The notes below the pieces were generated by a model. It was not told the DNA's origin. It did not search any database and saw only the letters and a program-made list of their open reading frames with translations. Position numbers and translations under genes: made by a program. A DNA stretch of 64,000 nt. Origin: DATFDN01 sp963818725. GTDB taxonomy: Bacteria > Pseudomonadota > Alphaproteobacteria > Acetobacterales > Acetobacteraceae. Positions 1 to 9,662 of the stretch are shown here, one piece after another. The DNA lies in NCBI GenBank assembly GCA_963818725.1, contig CAWFTU010000014.1, positions 434,001-498,000 of the forward strand. Reading direction: 5' to 3'. The stretch's first letter is position 1. Each line of letters starts with the position of its first letter.

Positions 1-818
1 AAACACCTTGATCATGCTCGCCTCGGTGCGCACGTCCTGACCGGCGTCCTGCTTGGCGGCGGCGTCCATCACCATCAGCCGGCAGGCGTGGATGCGCGTG
101 GCGGCGTCGGCGCGAAGCCATGGCCGAGCCGGCCGAGCACCTGGGAGTCGGGCACGCGGCAATCCTCGAACACTAACTCGTAGGTGCGATGACCGCCGAT
201 CATGGCTATCTCGCGCTCGATGATGAAGCCGGGCGTGTCGCGCTCGACGATGAAGGCGCTGATGCCCTCGTGGCGCTTGCCCTCGCCGGTGCGCGTCATG
301 ACGATGACGAAATCGGCCTCGGGCACCCGGCTGACCCAGAATCTTGCGGCCGTTGATGACCCACTCGCCCCCGTCCCTCACCGCGCGGGTCGCCATGCCG
401 GCGGGATCGGCCCCGGCGCCGGGCTCGGAGATGGCGATAGCCGAGTGCGCCCGGCCCTCGGCATAGGGCTTCAGGTACAGCTCGCGCTGGCGGTCGTCGG
501 CGACGGCCAGCAGCATGTGCAGGTTCGGGCTGTCCGGGGGAAAGGTGAAGGGGACGACGGTGCGCCCCAGCTCTTCGTTCATCGCCATGAGCGCGATCGC
601 GGGAAGGTTGGCGCCCCCCACGCCTCCGGCACGTCGAGCGCCCAAAGCCCGAGTTCGCGGCACTTCTCGAGCAGCGGGGCTTGCTCCTCGGCGGTAAGGC
701 CGTGTCCCGCGCCCCGCGCCTCGCGCGCCAGCACCGCCTTCTCGAACGGCATGAGGTCGCGGTCGACGAACTTGGCGACCAGCTCCTGCAACGTGCGGTG
801 CTCCTCGGACAGGCGCAT
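1..818 (-). pseudogene. acyl-CoA dehydrogenase, frame-broken and cut by the window start
   Basis: Flavin enzyme family that oxidises acyl-CoA thioesters to 2-enoyl-CoA. The ATG at 818 opens MRLSEEHRTLQELVAKFV, a typical acyl-CoA dehydrogenase N-terminus. That frame is lost near 615 in a C-rich run after DVPEAWG. A second frame resumes the family sequence (PEADFVIVMTRT, then AMIGGHRTYELVFEDCRVP, the usual middle beta domain) at about 326-140. A third frame near 120 reads ATRIHACRLMVMDAAAKQDAG, the start of the C-terminal helical domain, up to the window edge. At least three frame changes are therefore needed, two in GC-rich runs, so decay and sequencing error are both possible. It lies 68 bases downstream of the lipid kinase gene on the same strand. 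The C-terminus lies outside the window. Confidence 0.8.
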
Positions 819-886
819 GGCCCCCTCGTCTCCCCTCTCGTTCGGCGGAACGGTAGAGAACCAGGCCAGGCGCGTCCAGGCGCCAG

Positions 887-1792
887 TCAGCCAGCGACAA
901 TCCGGGTCGGCGCCGCCGCGTCGGTGATCGATAGCGGCGCCCAACCCGCCTCGTCCCCGTCGGTCTGCACAGGCGCGGCGGTGGTGCCCAGGATCTCGAC
1001 CTGCCGCGCACGCAGCCGGCGCAACACAGGCGCGCGCGGCAGTAGGCCGAGCGGCAGCAGCGCGCCGCACAGCAGCGCCGAGGGCGGACCGCCCCGGTCG
1101 AACAGCACGACGGAAAAGCCGGGCTCATGCGCCAGCGCCTCGGGCGCGAGCAGATAGCGCCCTCCGTAAAGGCGCCCTTTCGAGACAATGACGCTGCCGG
1201 CCACGTGCTCCTGGCCGTCCACGCGGACATGGATCGGCGGGACGTGGTAGCGGATCAGCTCGCGGGCCGTCTGGACCGCATAGGCGCTCCGCCCACAGAG
1301 CCGCTTCAGGCGCAGCGGCAGCCGATGCACCACGTGCGCGTCGAACCCGGCACCCAGCATCTGCACGAACAATCGAGCCCCGTTCGGCCCCTGGGCCAAG
1401 CCCAGCCAAAGCGGGCGGGTTCGGCCAAAGGCCAGCGCCGCGGCGATGGCGGAGGGGAGGAATGGCGAGCCGATCTCGTGCGCGAGCACGTTCGCGGTTC
1501 CGAGCGGTATGATGCCGAGCGCGGTGTCGGTGCCGACGAGTCCGCTGGACACCTCAGCGATCGTGCCGTCGCCGCCCGCCGCCACGACGAGCCTCGCCCC
1601 GCTCGCCGCGGCGGCGCGTGCCAGCACCTTAGCATCCCCGCGCCGCGTCGTCTCTACGATGTCCAGCCGAACGCCGCTGGCGATCAGGGGATCAAGCACG
1701 CGCCACAGCAGATGAGCGCGGCGGCGCCCGGCGGCTGGATTGAAGACGATGACCATGGGGCGGCGACCGCCGAAGACCCTTGCGCTTCTCAA
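887..1792 (-). CDS. diacylglycerol kinase family lipid kinase (YegS/LCB5 type)
   Basis: Predicted cytoplasmic kinase that phosphorylates a lipid such as diacylglycerol or a sphingoid base with ATP. The N-terminal DAGK catalytic domain is clear: VIVFNPAAGRRR near the start, GGDGTIAEV around residue 75, and PLGTANVLAHEIG around residue 100, the nucleotide and substrate loops of the family. The C-terminal beta-sandwich half (VSKGRLYGGRYLLAPEAL) is present. Length of about 300 aa is normal. The frame opens with a TTG at 1792 preceded by AAGGTGAG. An in-frame ATG at 1756 (MVIVFNPAAG) is an equally good start by comparison with the family. The exact lipid substrate cannot be read from sequence. Confidence 0.85.
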   Translation of the reverse strand: MRSARVFGGRRPMVIVFNPAAGRRRAHLLWRVLDPLIASGVRLDIVETTRRGDAKVLARAAAASGARLVVAAGGDGTIAEVSSGLVGTDTALGIIPLGTANVLAHEIGSPFLPSAIAAALAFGRTRPLWLGLAQGPNGARLFVQMLGAGFDAHVVHRLPLRLKRLCGRSAYAVQTARELIRYHVPPIHVRVDGQEHVAGSVIVSKGRLYGGRYLLAPEALAHEPGFSVVLFDRGGPPSALLCGALLPLGLLPRAPVLRRLRARQVEILGTTAAPVQTDGDEAGWAPLSITDAAAPTRIVAG

Positions 1793-1926
1793 GCACTCAC
1801 CTTCGCACTATGATATGTAAGGCCCGCGACAATATCGTGTCGAGCGTATTACAGAACGGAAGGCGCATCGTTTAATCGAATCTTCACTTCCGCGACCCGC
1901 GCCGTCCCGCGTTCATTGGCGGTGCG

Positions 1927-2665
1927 ATGACTGACATTAGCAAGCCAGCGGCTGAGCTGTCCTTCCGTAGCGTCTTCATCTCGGACACGCACCTGGGAAC
2001 AAGGGAGGCGCGCTGCGACTTCCTCGCCGACTTCCCCAAGCGCACGAGCTGCCAGCAGCTCTACCTTGTGGGAGACATCATTGATGGGTGGCGGCTCCGC
2101 CGCTCGTGGCACTGGGACACGGATCATGACGAGGTTGTGCGTCAGATCGTGCGCCATGCGCGCCTTCGCGGCCGCCACCTACATCCCCGGCAACCACGGT
2201 GAGATGTTCCGGGCCTGGATGCCACTTGGGCTAGAAATCGCCGGTATCAAGCTTTGCGAGGAGGCCGTGCATGTCACGGCCCATGGCAAGCGGCTGCTCA
2301 TTATGCACGGCGATGCTTTCGACAGCGTGGTGCGGTACGCGCGTTTCCTCGCCCTGCTCGGCGATTGGGCCTATCGGGTGGCGCTCGTGACGAACCGGTG
2401 GTTCAACTCCGTGCGGCGGCGCGTGGGCTATCCATACTGGTCGCTTTCGGCGTGGCTGAAGCGGCAGGTCAAGGAGGCGGTCAAGGCGATCGACCGTTTT
2501 GAAGTGGCGCTCTCGGACGAGGCGCGGCGGCGCGGCTTGGACGGCGTGGTTTGCGGGCACATCCACCACGCCGAGATGCGCGAGGTGAACGGACTGCTTT
2601 ATCTGGGCGGCGGCGATTGGGTGGAGAGCTGCACCGCGCTGGTCGAGCACCATGACGGGCGGCTC
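1927..2665 (+). pseudogene. UDP-2,3-diacylglucosamine pyrophosphatase-type metallophosphoesterase (LpxH-like), frameshifted and 3'-fused
   Basis: Calcineurin-like phosphoesterase of the group that hydrolyses UDP-2,3-diacylglucosamine in lipid A synthesis. Metal-site motifs appear in order: FISDTHLG, YLVGDIIDGW, then after a frame change IPGNHGEM, LIMHGDAF and VVCGHIHHAEM. The frame changes between about 2160 and 2180. The usual GNHDE motif reads GNHGE, losing an acidic residue. The C-terminus ends at HHDGRL and runs on without a stop into the interior of a glycosyltransferase, so the gene's stop codon and the next gene's first part have been deleted. The locus is therefore damaged twice. Whether a functional lpxH exists elsewhere cannot be seen here. 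Confidence 0.8.
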
Positions 2666-2758
2666 GCCGCCCGCGCCTGGGCCCGCCAAAGGGGCCTTGG
2701 CTTCACCACGTCGTTTCACACCCGCTTTCCCGAATACATCAACGCGCGATCGGGACTT
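2666..2758 (+). pseudogene. glycosyltransferase family 4-like, 5' fragment before the ISNCY insertion
   Basis: Thirty codons reading AARAWARQRGLGFTTSFH and then TRFPEYINARSGL belong to a GT4-type glycosyltransferase, whose family carries a TTS(F/Y)HTRFPEY segment in the N-terminal Rossmann domain. They continue the reading frame of the upstream phosphoesterase, so a deletion removed the end of that gene and roughly the first hundred codons of this one. The ISNCY element follows directly. The rest of the enzyme resumes at 4341 with GLPVAPIYAWLRRFHA, which overlaps this fragment at the residues GL. Confidence 0.75.
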
Positions 2759-4340
2759 GTAAATCACCGATAGAAATGTCGCCCGCGTCCCCGATGGAGC
2801 TGTCACTAGATCAGTCTGCCGTCGGCACGTTTGGGGTGGCGTACGATGACGGTGATCCAGATGAGCGATCGGGAGCTGAGCCGACGGCGCGTGATGGTCG
2901 ATCTCGCGGATGGTCGGCTCACCGTCGGTGCCGCCGCGACGTTGATGTGTCTGGGTCGCCGTCAGGTCTTCCGACTGCGTCGCGCGTTTGAGGCCACCGG
3001 CCCGTCGGCGCTGGCCTCTCGCAAACGCGGCCGTCCGAGCAATCGCAAACACGGCGGGACCTTTCGCCGCACGGTGCTGACCCTGGTCCGGGAGCACTAC
3101 ACCGACTTCGGCCCGACGCTGGCGGCCGAGAAGCTGGCCGAGCGCCACGGTCTCAGGATCGGCGTCGAGACCCTGCGGCAATGGATCATGGCGGACGGCC
3201 TGTGGACCGATCGCCGTCACAGGCTGCCCTCCCCGCATCAGCCGCGCCGGCGGCGCGCGTGTCTGGGTGAGCTGGTGCAGATCGATGGCTCGGAGCACGC
3301 CTGGTTCGAGGATCGCGGCGAGGTGTGCACGCTGCTCGCGTTCGTCGACGACGCCACGAGCCGGCTGATGCACCTGCAATTCGTCGCGTCGGAGTCCGCC
3401 TTCGATTATTTCCGCGCGACCCGCGCGTACCTGGAGACGCATGGCAAGCCGGTCGCGTTTTACAGCGACAAGCATGGCGTCTTCCGGGTCAACAGCAAGG
3501 ACGCGATCGGCGGCGATCGCACCACGCAGTTTGGTCGGGCGCTTTCCGCGCTGAACATCGACATCATTTGTGCCAACAGTCCGCAGGCGAAGGGCCGCGT
3601 CGAACGCGCATTCGGCACTTTGCAGGACCGGCTTGTGAAGGAGCTGCGCCTGGCCGGCATTTCGACGATCGCGGCGGCCAACGCGTGGCTGCCCAGGTTC
3701 ATCGCCACCCACAACGGGCGCTTCGGCCGGACGCCCACCAACCCCAAGGATCTGCATCGCAAGCTGACGCCCCAGGATGACCTCGACGAGATCCTGGCGT
3801 GGCGTGAGGAACGCACACTCACCAACAATCTCACGCTCCACTATGACCGGATGATGCTCATGCTGGACCCCACGCCACTGGCGCGAGGCCTGGCACGCAA
3901 GAAGGTCGAGGTGGTGAACTATCCCGATGGCCGGTTCGCGGTGCGGTTCAACGGGTCAGCGTTGCCGTTTCGGGTTTTCGACAAGGTCCAACTCGTCGAG
4001 CCCGGCTCGATCGTGGCGAACAAACGCCTGGGTGCCGCGCTCGCGTTGATCAAGCAGCAGCAGGACGCCTTCGAGCCGCACCGTCGGCGCCATGACCCGC
4101 GGCGACAACGGCCGCCGAACAATCTCGAGGCACCGGGCAGACCAAGCAAGGGGCGACCGTCGCGCGCGGTTCTCGCCGCGGCGGCAGAGTGATCATCCGA
4201 ACCGTCGGGCACACGGCTCATCGAGGGTGCTGGCCGATGAGGAGGCGCGCCCGCCTGGGGCGCTATTTCACCTTCGCGCGGCAATCCCCGGTGACATTTC
4301 TATCGGGGACAAAAGATGCCTTTTCAAACGGGGACCGACA
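2759..4340 (+). mobile_element. ISNCY (IS1202-group) insertion sequence
   Basis: The element carries one transposase gene and splits a glycosyltransferase gene. Matching inverted termini are visible: CCGATAGAAATGTC at 2767-2780 and its complement at 4293-4306. A second, subterminal copy at 2789-2806 (CCCCGATGGAGCTGTCAC) differs from the right-hand copy at three positions. The outer limits are inferred from where glycosyltransferase coding stops (2758) and resumes (4341). No clear target duplication was found. The exact ends are uncertain by about 20 bases. Confidence 0.8.
2831..4192 (+). CDS. ISNCY family transposase
   Basis: A 453-residue DDE-type transposase. The N-terminal helix-turn-helix part reads MTVIQMSDRELSRRRVMVDL and GLRIGVETLRQWIMADGLW. 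The integrase-like core begins around residue 150 with GELVQIDGSEHAWFE, followed by LLAFVDDATSRLM and ICANSPQAKGRVERAFGTLQ, giving the two Asp residues and the Glu of a DDE site. Full length and frame are intact, so the copy may still be active. The arginine-rich tail (HRRRHDPRRQRPPNN) is typical of the group. Confidence 0.93.
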   Translation: MGWRTMTVIQMSDRELSRRRVMVDLADGRLTVGAAATLMCLGRRQVFRLRRAFEATGPSALASRKRGRPSNRKHGGTFRRTVLTLVREHYTDFGPTLAAEKLAERHGLRIGVETLRQWIMADGLWTDRRHRLPSPHQPRRRRACLGELVQIDGSEHAWFEDRGEVCTLLAFVDDATSRLMHLQFVASESAFDYFRATRAYLETHGKPVAFYSDKHGVFRVNSKDAIGGDRTTQFGRALSALNIDIICANSPQAKGRVERAFGTLQDRLVKELRLAGISTIAAANAWLPRFIATHNGRFGRTPTNPKDLHRKLTPQDDLDEILAWREERTLTNNLTLHYDRMMLMLDPTPLARGLARKKVEVVNYPDGRFAVRFNGSALPFRVFDKVQLVEPGSIVANKRLGAALALIKQQQDAFEPHRRRHDPRRQRPPNNLEAPGRPSKGRPSRAVLAAAAE

Positions 4341-5084
4341 GGGCTGCCCGTGGCGCCGATCTACGCCTGGCTCCGCCGCTTCCACGCCGCGGGACGGGGG
4401 ATGATAGTGGCGGCGCCGAGCCTGCGCGCGGAGCTGACGGCGCGCGGATTCCTCCGCGTGCGCGCCTGGTCGCGGGGCGTCGACCTCGACCTGTTCCGCC
4501 CGTTCCCGCGCGAGGAATGGGATCTCCCGCGTCCGGTGTTCGCCTATGTCGGGCGCATCGCGATTGAAAAGAACATCGAGGCGTTCCTGCGGCTCGATCT
4601 GCCAGGCAGCAAGGTCGTGGTGGGCGGCGGCCCGCAACTCGCGGCGCTGAGCCGCGCCTATCCCTCGGTGCGGTTCACCGGGCCACGCCAAGGCGAGGCG
4701 CTCGCGCGCGCCTATGCCGGGTCCGACGTCGTGGTGTTCCCGAGCCTGACCGACACGTTCGGCCTGGTGCTGCTGGAATCTCTGGCTTGCGGAACGCCGA
4801 TCGCAGGCTTCCCGGTCACGGGACCGGCCGACGTGCTGGCCGGCGCCTCCGCCAGAATTGGCGCGGTTGATCCCGATTTGCGCGTCGCGGCGCTCGCGGC
4901 GCTCAGCGCCGATCGCGCTGCTTGCCGCGCGCACGCGGAACGGTTCGGATGGCGGGCGTGCGCCGAAACGTTCCTCGGCCATCTCGTGACGATGCGGGAC
5001 GAAACCGGCGCTCCCCTTCCCGCCCCTGCCCCTATCCCCTCGGACGGCGGACGCGGGCCAGAGACTACTCCCACTGGTCCTTGA
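4341..5084 (+). pseudogene. glycosyltransferase family 4-like, 3' part
   Basis: Continuation of the glycosyltransferase interrupted by the ISNCY element. It reads PVAPIYAWLRRFHAAGRGMI, then RAWSRGVDLDLFRPF (the linker to the second Rossmann domain), FAYVGRIAIEKNIEAFL and VVFPSLTDTFGLVLLESLAC, the last being the E-x7-E nucleotide-sugar binding region of GT4 enzymes. About 247 codons remain of a usual 340-380. Such genes commonly follow an LpxH-like gene in this bacterial group and act on cell-envelope lipids or polysaccharides. Acceptor and sugar are unknown. No start codon with a ribosome site was seen after the element, so the fragment is probably silent. Confidence 0.8.
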
Positions 5085-6746
5085 AACCACGCCGGCGCGC
5101 AGCCTTGGGACTGGCGGCGGGGAGCTCGGCCGGGCGGCCGAACAGCCATCCCTGGCCATAGCGCACGCCGAGGGCGCGCATGGTCTCGGCCACCGCTTCG
5201 GTCTCGACCTGCTCGGCGATGACGTCGGCGCCGACCGTCAGGGACAGATCGACCATGGCGGCGACAAAGCCCCGGTCGCGCTCGCTCTCGGCCGCTTGGC
5301 GCACATAGGCGCCATCGATCTTGACATGATCGACTTGGAACCGCCGCAGATATCGGAACGCGGCCGCGCCGGCGCCGAAGTCGTCGAGACAGACCGGGAT
5401 GCCCCGCGCGCGCAGCGCCTCGATGGTCTCGGCGGCTTCCGCCTCGTCCTCGATCTCGGCGGTCTCGGTCACTTCGGCAAGCAGGCGCCGGCCCGCGGCC
5501 CGGTCCAGCGCCGCGAGCAAGCGAGCGCGGAACTCTGGGCTCTGCACCGAATAGCCCGAAAGATTGAACGCGATGGCGACGCCTGTCCGCAGCGCCGCCT
5601 CGCTCGCGGCCTCGAACACCGCCCAATCGAGGTCTTCGGCAAGACCGACCATCTCGGCCATCGTGACCAGGTCGCTTGGGGAGCGTGACCTCTCACCTGG
5701 TCCCAGTCGGGGTCGCAGCAACGCCTCGTAGTGATGAACGGCCCGGTCCGACAGGGACACGATCGGCTGGAAGGCGAGCCCGAAATGGCGTTCCGCGAGG
5801 GTGCGGCGCAACACGGCGGTGCGGGCGGTGGCGGCGTCGATGAAGCCCGCAAGGCCGCCGCTGAACCCAGCGGCGGCAAGGGCTGGGGCGCCGCCGCGCG
5901 CGAAAGCCGAGAGCGCGTAGCGCAGCGCCCGCACCGCGGGGCGGGCCGCGCCGCCTTCGGTTCCGGCGGGGTCGAGCGCCACCCGCTCGGCAGTGCTGAC
6001 GCGGGCATCGACGCCGCGCGCGCGCAGCGCCGCGCAAGGCGAAGGCGGCGGCGAGCGCGATGCCAAGATCGACGCCGCGCGCGCAGCGCCGCGTCCAGAT
6101 CCGCGATCAGCGCGCCGAGATCGGGCGGGGCCGCCTCGGGCGCGCGCAACAGGCCAAACCGGCCGGGCGCAAGCTCGCCGGCGACAGTGCCAGCGCCCGC
6201 CTGGTCGATCAGGGCCGCTTCGATCTCCGCGCGGGGCGTGTCCGCACGCGCCGAAACCACTTCCAGCAGGTCCAGCGCCGAGGAAGAAGGTACGGAGCCG
6301 CGCAGCCGCTGCTCGGCCTGATGCCCGAAATTGGTTGATGAACAGACCAAGCCTCCGACGGGAAAGGGCGCGGGTGGAGCACCGAAGCTGAGGCACAGCA
6401 GCTGCGTCCCATCCGGCCCTGGCCGGGTGAGGCCGCAGAGCACGGCCGGAGTGCGTGCCGCGTCGGCGAGCCTGAGCGCGGTCGGCGCGATCCGGCCCCG
6501 AGCCGCGAGCAGCCCAAGGCAGGTCGTGAACACCGCACTGTCCTCGGCGGCGACGATGACAGCGGCGGGCCGGCCGAGCAGGGACTGGGGCTCACAGCCG
6601 AGCCGCGACCGGAAAGCGCCGGCGGCAAAGGCGATACGGCCATCGGCGGTTGCTTCGAGCAGCAGATCGGCCCCAGCGAAGGCGAAGGCGAGAAAGCGCT
6701 CGCGATCCTGGTGGAGACGGTCAGGCGAGCGCATCGCGGCAGTCAC
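5065..6746 (-). pseudogene. PAS-like/EAL-domain cyclic-di-GMP phosphodiesterase, frameshifted
   Basis: EAL domains hydrolyse cyclic di-GMP to pGpG. The EAL domain (about 5085-5860) is complete: HYEALLRP (the EAL signature), AFNLSGYSVQ, AEVTETAEIEDE, CLDDFGAGAAAFRYLRRF, VKIDGAYV, AEQVETEAV and YGQGWLFGRP. The metal-binding EVTET, DDFG and final E residues are all present, so the domain itself could be catalytic. The N-terminal half, from ATG at 6746, reads as a PAS-like sensory segment (DLLLEATADGRIAFAAGAFR). Two frame changes are needed between about 6000 and 6085, inside two near-identical CGCGCGCGGCGTCGAT runs, so either slippage mutation or sequencing error in a local repeat is likely. Confidence 0.8.
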
Positions 6747-7023
6747 GCGGCATGGCTAGGGCATCTGCCCCCCGGCGGTTGCGTGCGTGACGGGCCGGGT
6801 CGCGTGGCAGGCATGGGGCGAATTCCGAATGACACGGGGATGGGTCGGAGTTTGCGCGTGTCAGGTAAAGGCGGACTTAACCGGATAGGTTTGCCTTCCC
6901 TTCGTCGCCAGCCGAGCCTACCCATGTCCGGGGACATGCAATGCGATGCCTGGCTTCGCCGCGTGACGCCGCCGGGTTCGGCTGGCTGGCGATGACCGGC
7001 GTGAACGCCTCCCTAGAGGAGGG

Positions 7024-8529
7024 TCATTCGGCAAGCTCGCCCGACAGTTGGCACCTCGCGCCACGAATGGCCGCAGCAGCCTGGCCGGCGTCGGACGCCT
7101 CCACCCGAAACCAGTCGATCGGGCCGGGATCTCGCGCGGCGGCGCGGCGCAGCACCTCGGTCGTTGCGTCCGACGCATCGTTCACACGGGCAGCAAGCCG
7201 TGTTTGCAGCACATCCAGCGGCGCGTGCAGCCAGATGCCCACGAAGGGGACGCAAGCCGCGCGGGCCGCCGCCGCGATGGCAGCGCGCAAACCAGCGTCC
7301 AGGAAGGAGGCATCCGCGATCACGGCATGGCCACCCTCGGCCACACTCCGTGCTGATCGGACAAGCTCCCGGTTCACGGCCTCATTCGCCGTCTCAGCAT
7401 AGGCGGCCTCGGGCAGCCGCTGCTCGGGCGCCACACCGAACAAGCGTTTCCGGATCTCGTCACTGCGCAAGACGAGGGCGCCGGGAGCCTTGCCGATCTC
7501 CGGCGCCAGAGCACGCGCCAAAGTCGATTTGCCCGTCCCTTGCAGGCCGCCAATGGCCAATACGGAGGCGGGCTTCCTACGCAGGTAGTCCAGCGCCGCA
7601 TCCAGATACATGGCTCCCTCGGTCCCGCGCCCCGCCTCGGCCTGCACATGGGCGCGGATCATGGCGCGCAGCGACAGAAAACCCGGCAGTCCGCATGTCA
7701 GGGCGGCATCGCCGGTGCGAGCGACATAGCGGTTCAGCACTTGGTTGGGTGCGCCGCGGCTGACACGCCGGTCGAGATCCATCAAGAGAAAAGCGAGGTC
7801 GTAGCCGAGATCGGTGGTGGCGAGGTTTTCGTCGAATTCGAGGGCATCGAATGGCACAGGCTGGCCGTCCCAAAGACAGAGATTTCCCAAGTGGAGATCG
7901 CCGTGCCCCCGACGGACGAAACCGGCCTGGGCGCGAGCGGCCAGCCACGCCCCACGCTCACGCAGCGCCGACGAGGCCTGCTCGAACCAGCGTTGCACAT
8001 CGGCGCGAGGCAGCCCCGCCGCGAGTGCCGACTTCCGGCTTCCCTCGGCAATCCGCAGCAGGGTTTCATGGCTGTCCCAGTCGTCGACCGGCGGCAGGCG
8101 CGCATGGTAGCCGGCGACGCAGTCGGCGAGCGCATCCAGCAAGGCTGGAGTAAGGCCCCCGCGCGCCGCCACGGTGTCAAGGAAGCCGTCCTTGGGCACG
8201 GGCGCCATGCGCAACACCCAATCGAGCGAAGGTCGCGCGCCGGGGTCGGGCGTCAGCGACAGGGTGCCATCGCTTTCTCTCACCACGGCCGCGACGTCGC
8301 GGTAGATCGCCGGGGCGGCCGGCTGGTTCAGCTCCAGCTCGCGCCGGAGAAAACGCCGCCGCGCCTCGATGGTCGTGAAATCAAGGAAGGGCAGACGGAC
8401 CGCCTTCTTGAGCTTCCACGCGGTTCCGGGACCAACGAACACCGCCGAGATGTGCGTCTCGCTCGGCGTCGTTCCCGCCAGTTCCTTCAGAAACCGTGCG
8501 ACCTCGTGCTGCTCACGGGGAATGCTCAC
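7024..8529 (-). CDS. bifunctional aminoglycoside-phosphotransferase-like / P-loop kinase protein
   Basis: A 501-residue two-domain protein. Residues about 30-320 resemble APH-type kinases, with the catalytic loop RRGHGDLHLGNL near residue 208 and the metal-binding FDALEFDE near 228. Residues about 322-500 are an AAA_33 nucleoside-kinase-like domain with Walker A GGLQGTGKSTLAR at 327-338. Proteins of this architecture are common in proteobacteria and often sit in FNR-type regulons, as here beside an FNR/FixK regulator. The substrate is unknown; antibiotic resistance should not be inferred. The longer frame starts at 8706, but the GTG at 8529 (SIPREQHEVARFL) begins where family similarity begins. 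Confidence 0.8.
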   Translation of the reverse strand: MSIPREQHEVARFLKELAGTTPSETHISAVFVGPGTAWKLKKAVRLPFLDFTTIEARRRFLRRELELNQPAAPAIYRDVAAVVRESDGTLSLTPDPGARPSLDWVLRMAPVPKDGFLDTVAARGGLTPALLDALADCVAGYHARLPPVDDWDSHETLLRIAEGSRKSALAAGLPRADVQRWFEQASSALRERGAWLAARAQAGFVRRGHGDLHLGNLCLWDGQPVPFDALEFDENLATTDLGYDLAFLLMDLDRRVSRGAPNQVLNRYVARTGDAALTCGLPGFLSLRAMIRAHVQAEAGRGTEGAMYLDAALDYLRRKPASVLAIGGLQGTGKSTLARALAPEIGKAPGALVLRSDEIRKRLFGVAPEQRLPEAAYAETANEAVNRELVRSARSVAEGGHAVIADASFLDAGLRAAIAAAARAACVPFVGIWLHAPLDVLQTRLAARVNDASDATTEVLRRAAARDPGPIDWFRVEASDAGQAAAAIRGARCQLSGELAE

Positions 8530-8755
8530 GGTCCATTGCCTGTGAGTGCGAAGCCGGTGCGCGCGCGGCCACCTTGCCGGATACGGCCCACTTCGGCAAA
8601 CTCGGTCCTGGCGAGCTCGACCGCCAACTCTTGCAGGACGCGTGGGTATCCCGCGTTCCCCGGAACGCATGAAGCGGCGTCCGTTGTCAGTCCCGGCCCA
8701 GGCCACCGGATGGGCGCAATGGCCGGCACCGTGCGTCCTGCCTCGCCTCGTCCAT

Positions 8756-9478
8756 TCAGTGCAGGGCCTGGCGCATCGGGGCGTTCAGCGCGCTGCGATC
8801 GAGTATCCGGAAATCCTGCCGGCCAAGCGCGATGGCTCCCCTTTGGCGCAGTTGCGCAAGCCCCCGGCACACCGTCTCCACGGTCAGGCCCAGGTGATCG
8901 GCAATGTCGGTCCGGCCCATCGGCAGAGTGATGTTTCCATTGCTGTCGGCCGGCAGGCGCGCCGCCATCTCGTCCAGGAAGGTCGCGATTCGCTCGATCG
9001 CCGTCTTTCGGCCCAGGAGGATCATCCGCTCGCGGGCAATGCGAAGCTGGTCGGCGCTCATTCGGCGAAGGCGCCGCGCGAAGCCGAGGTCGCGCTCGGC
9101 GAGAACGTCCAGGACGGAAATCGGGATCTGCCGCAGGACGACCGGGGTGACCGCCTCGGCCGCGCAATCATGATCGCCAGTCAGCTCCCAGCCGAACACA
9201 TCGCCGGCCATCAGAAAAGCGCCAACCTGCCGGCGCCCATCTTCCATCATGTTGACCGTGCGCAGACAGCCGCTGACCACCAGATAGCAGTGGTCCGCCC
9301 GATCGCCCTGAGCAACGATTTCCGCATTGCGCGGCGCGCGCAGCGTCACGGCGGCGCCCTTGAGGGCCTGAAGGCCTGGCACGAGCGAGACCGGCGCCAG
9401 CCAATTGGTCCTTCCGGCGGCGACAGGCAGGCCCTCCCGTCCCGGCATGCTGGTGATGGCCTGAAAAGCGCCCTGCAT
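8756..9478 (-). CDS. Crp/Fnr-family transcriptional regulator, FixK/DNR-like
   Basis: A 240-residue regulator. The cyclic-nucleotide-binding-like beta-roll lies at about residues 30-145 (AEIVAQGDRADHCYLVVSG, GDVFGWELTGD). A C-terminal winged helix-turn-helix reads GRTDIADHLGLTVETVCRGL. Its recognition helix E-T-V-C-R matches the ExxxR pattern by which FNR-type proteins read TTGAT half-sites. The N-terminus has no cysteine cluster, so it is not an oxygen-sensing iron-sulfur FNR and is more like FixK or DNR. The ATG at 9478 has a strong GGGGAGGA ribosome site; a longer frame from 9562 has none. A perfect TTGAT-N4-ATCAA box lies 114 bases upstream, between this gene and the divergent CBS gene, which suggests regulation of that gene and possibly autoregulation. 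Confidence 0.9.
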   Translation of the reverse strand: MQGAFQAITSMPGREGLPVAAGRTNWLAPVSLVPGLQALKGAAVTLRAPRNAEIVAQGDRADHCYLVVSGCLRTVNMMEDGRRQVGAFLMAGDVFGWELTGDHDCAAEAVTPVVLRQIPISVLDVLAERDLGFARRLRRMSADQLRIARERMILLGRKTAIERIATFLDEMAARLPADSNGNITLPMGRTDIADHLGLTVETVCRGLAQLRQRGAIALGRQDFRILDRSALNAPMRQALH

Positions 9479-9591
9479 CTCGTCCTCCCCTTTGTGGGAT
9501 GCCGTCGGGGGCTCTATCATTGCTACGGAGACGCGTGAATTCGGGGGGTAACGTACGTGCAATCACGTATGCCCAGGCACCGAGACCACCA

Positions 9592-9605
9592 TTGATCTCG
9601 ATCAA
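9592..9605. promoter_or_regulatory. FNR/FixK-type operator
   Basis: TTGATCTCGATCAA is a perfect match to the TTGAT-N4-ATCAA anaerobox. It lies in the divergent region between the Crp/Fnr gene (start 9478) and the CBS-BON gene (start 9663), centred 64-65 bases before the latter's start codon. That position suits activation of the CBS-BON gene. The neighbouring regulator has the matching recognition helix. Confidence 0.8.
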
Positions 9606-9662
9606 TGCGCGGAACCCTGCGGCATGGAACCCACTCCCGCGAGAGATTCAAGGAGAGCTGCC

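Noticed and set aside
2231..3841. 536-codon open frame on the minus strand
   Set aside because: It is antisense to the phosphoesterase and the ISNCY transposase, has no recognisable domains and is the mirror of GC-rich coding sequence.
7024..8529. aminoglycoside resistance gene
   Set aside because: The APH-like domain is fused to a P-loop kinase domain and sits in an FNR-type regulatory context; this architecture is not a known resistance determinant.
7540..8931. 463-codon plus-strand frame opposite the phosphotransferase/kinase gene
   Set aside because: The minus strand has the GHGDLHLGN and Walker A motifs; the plus-strand frame shows nothing.
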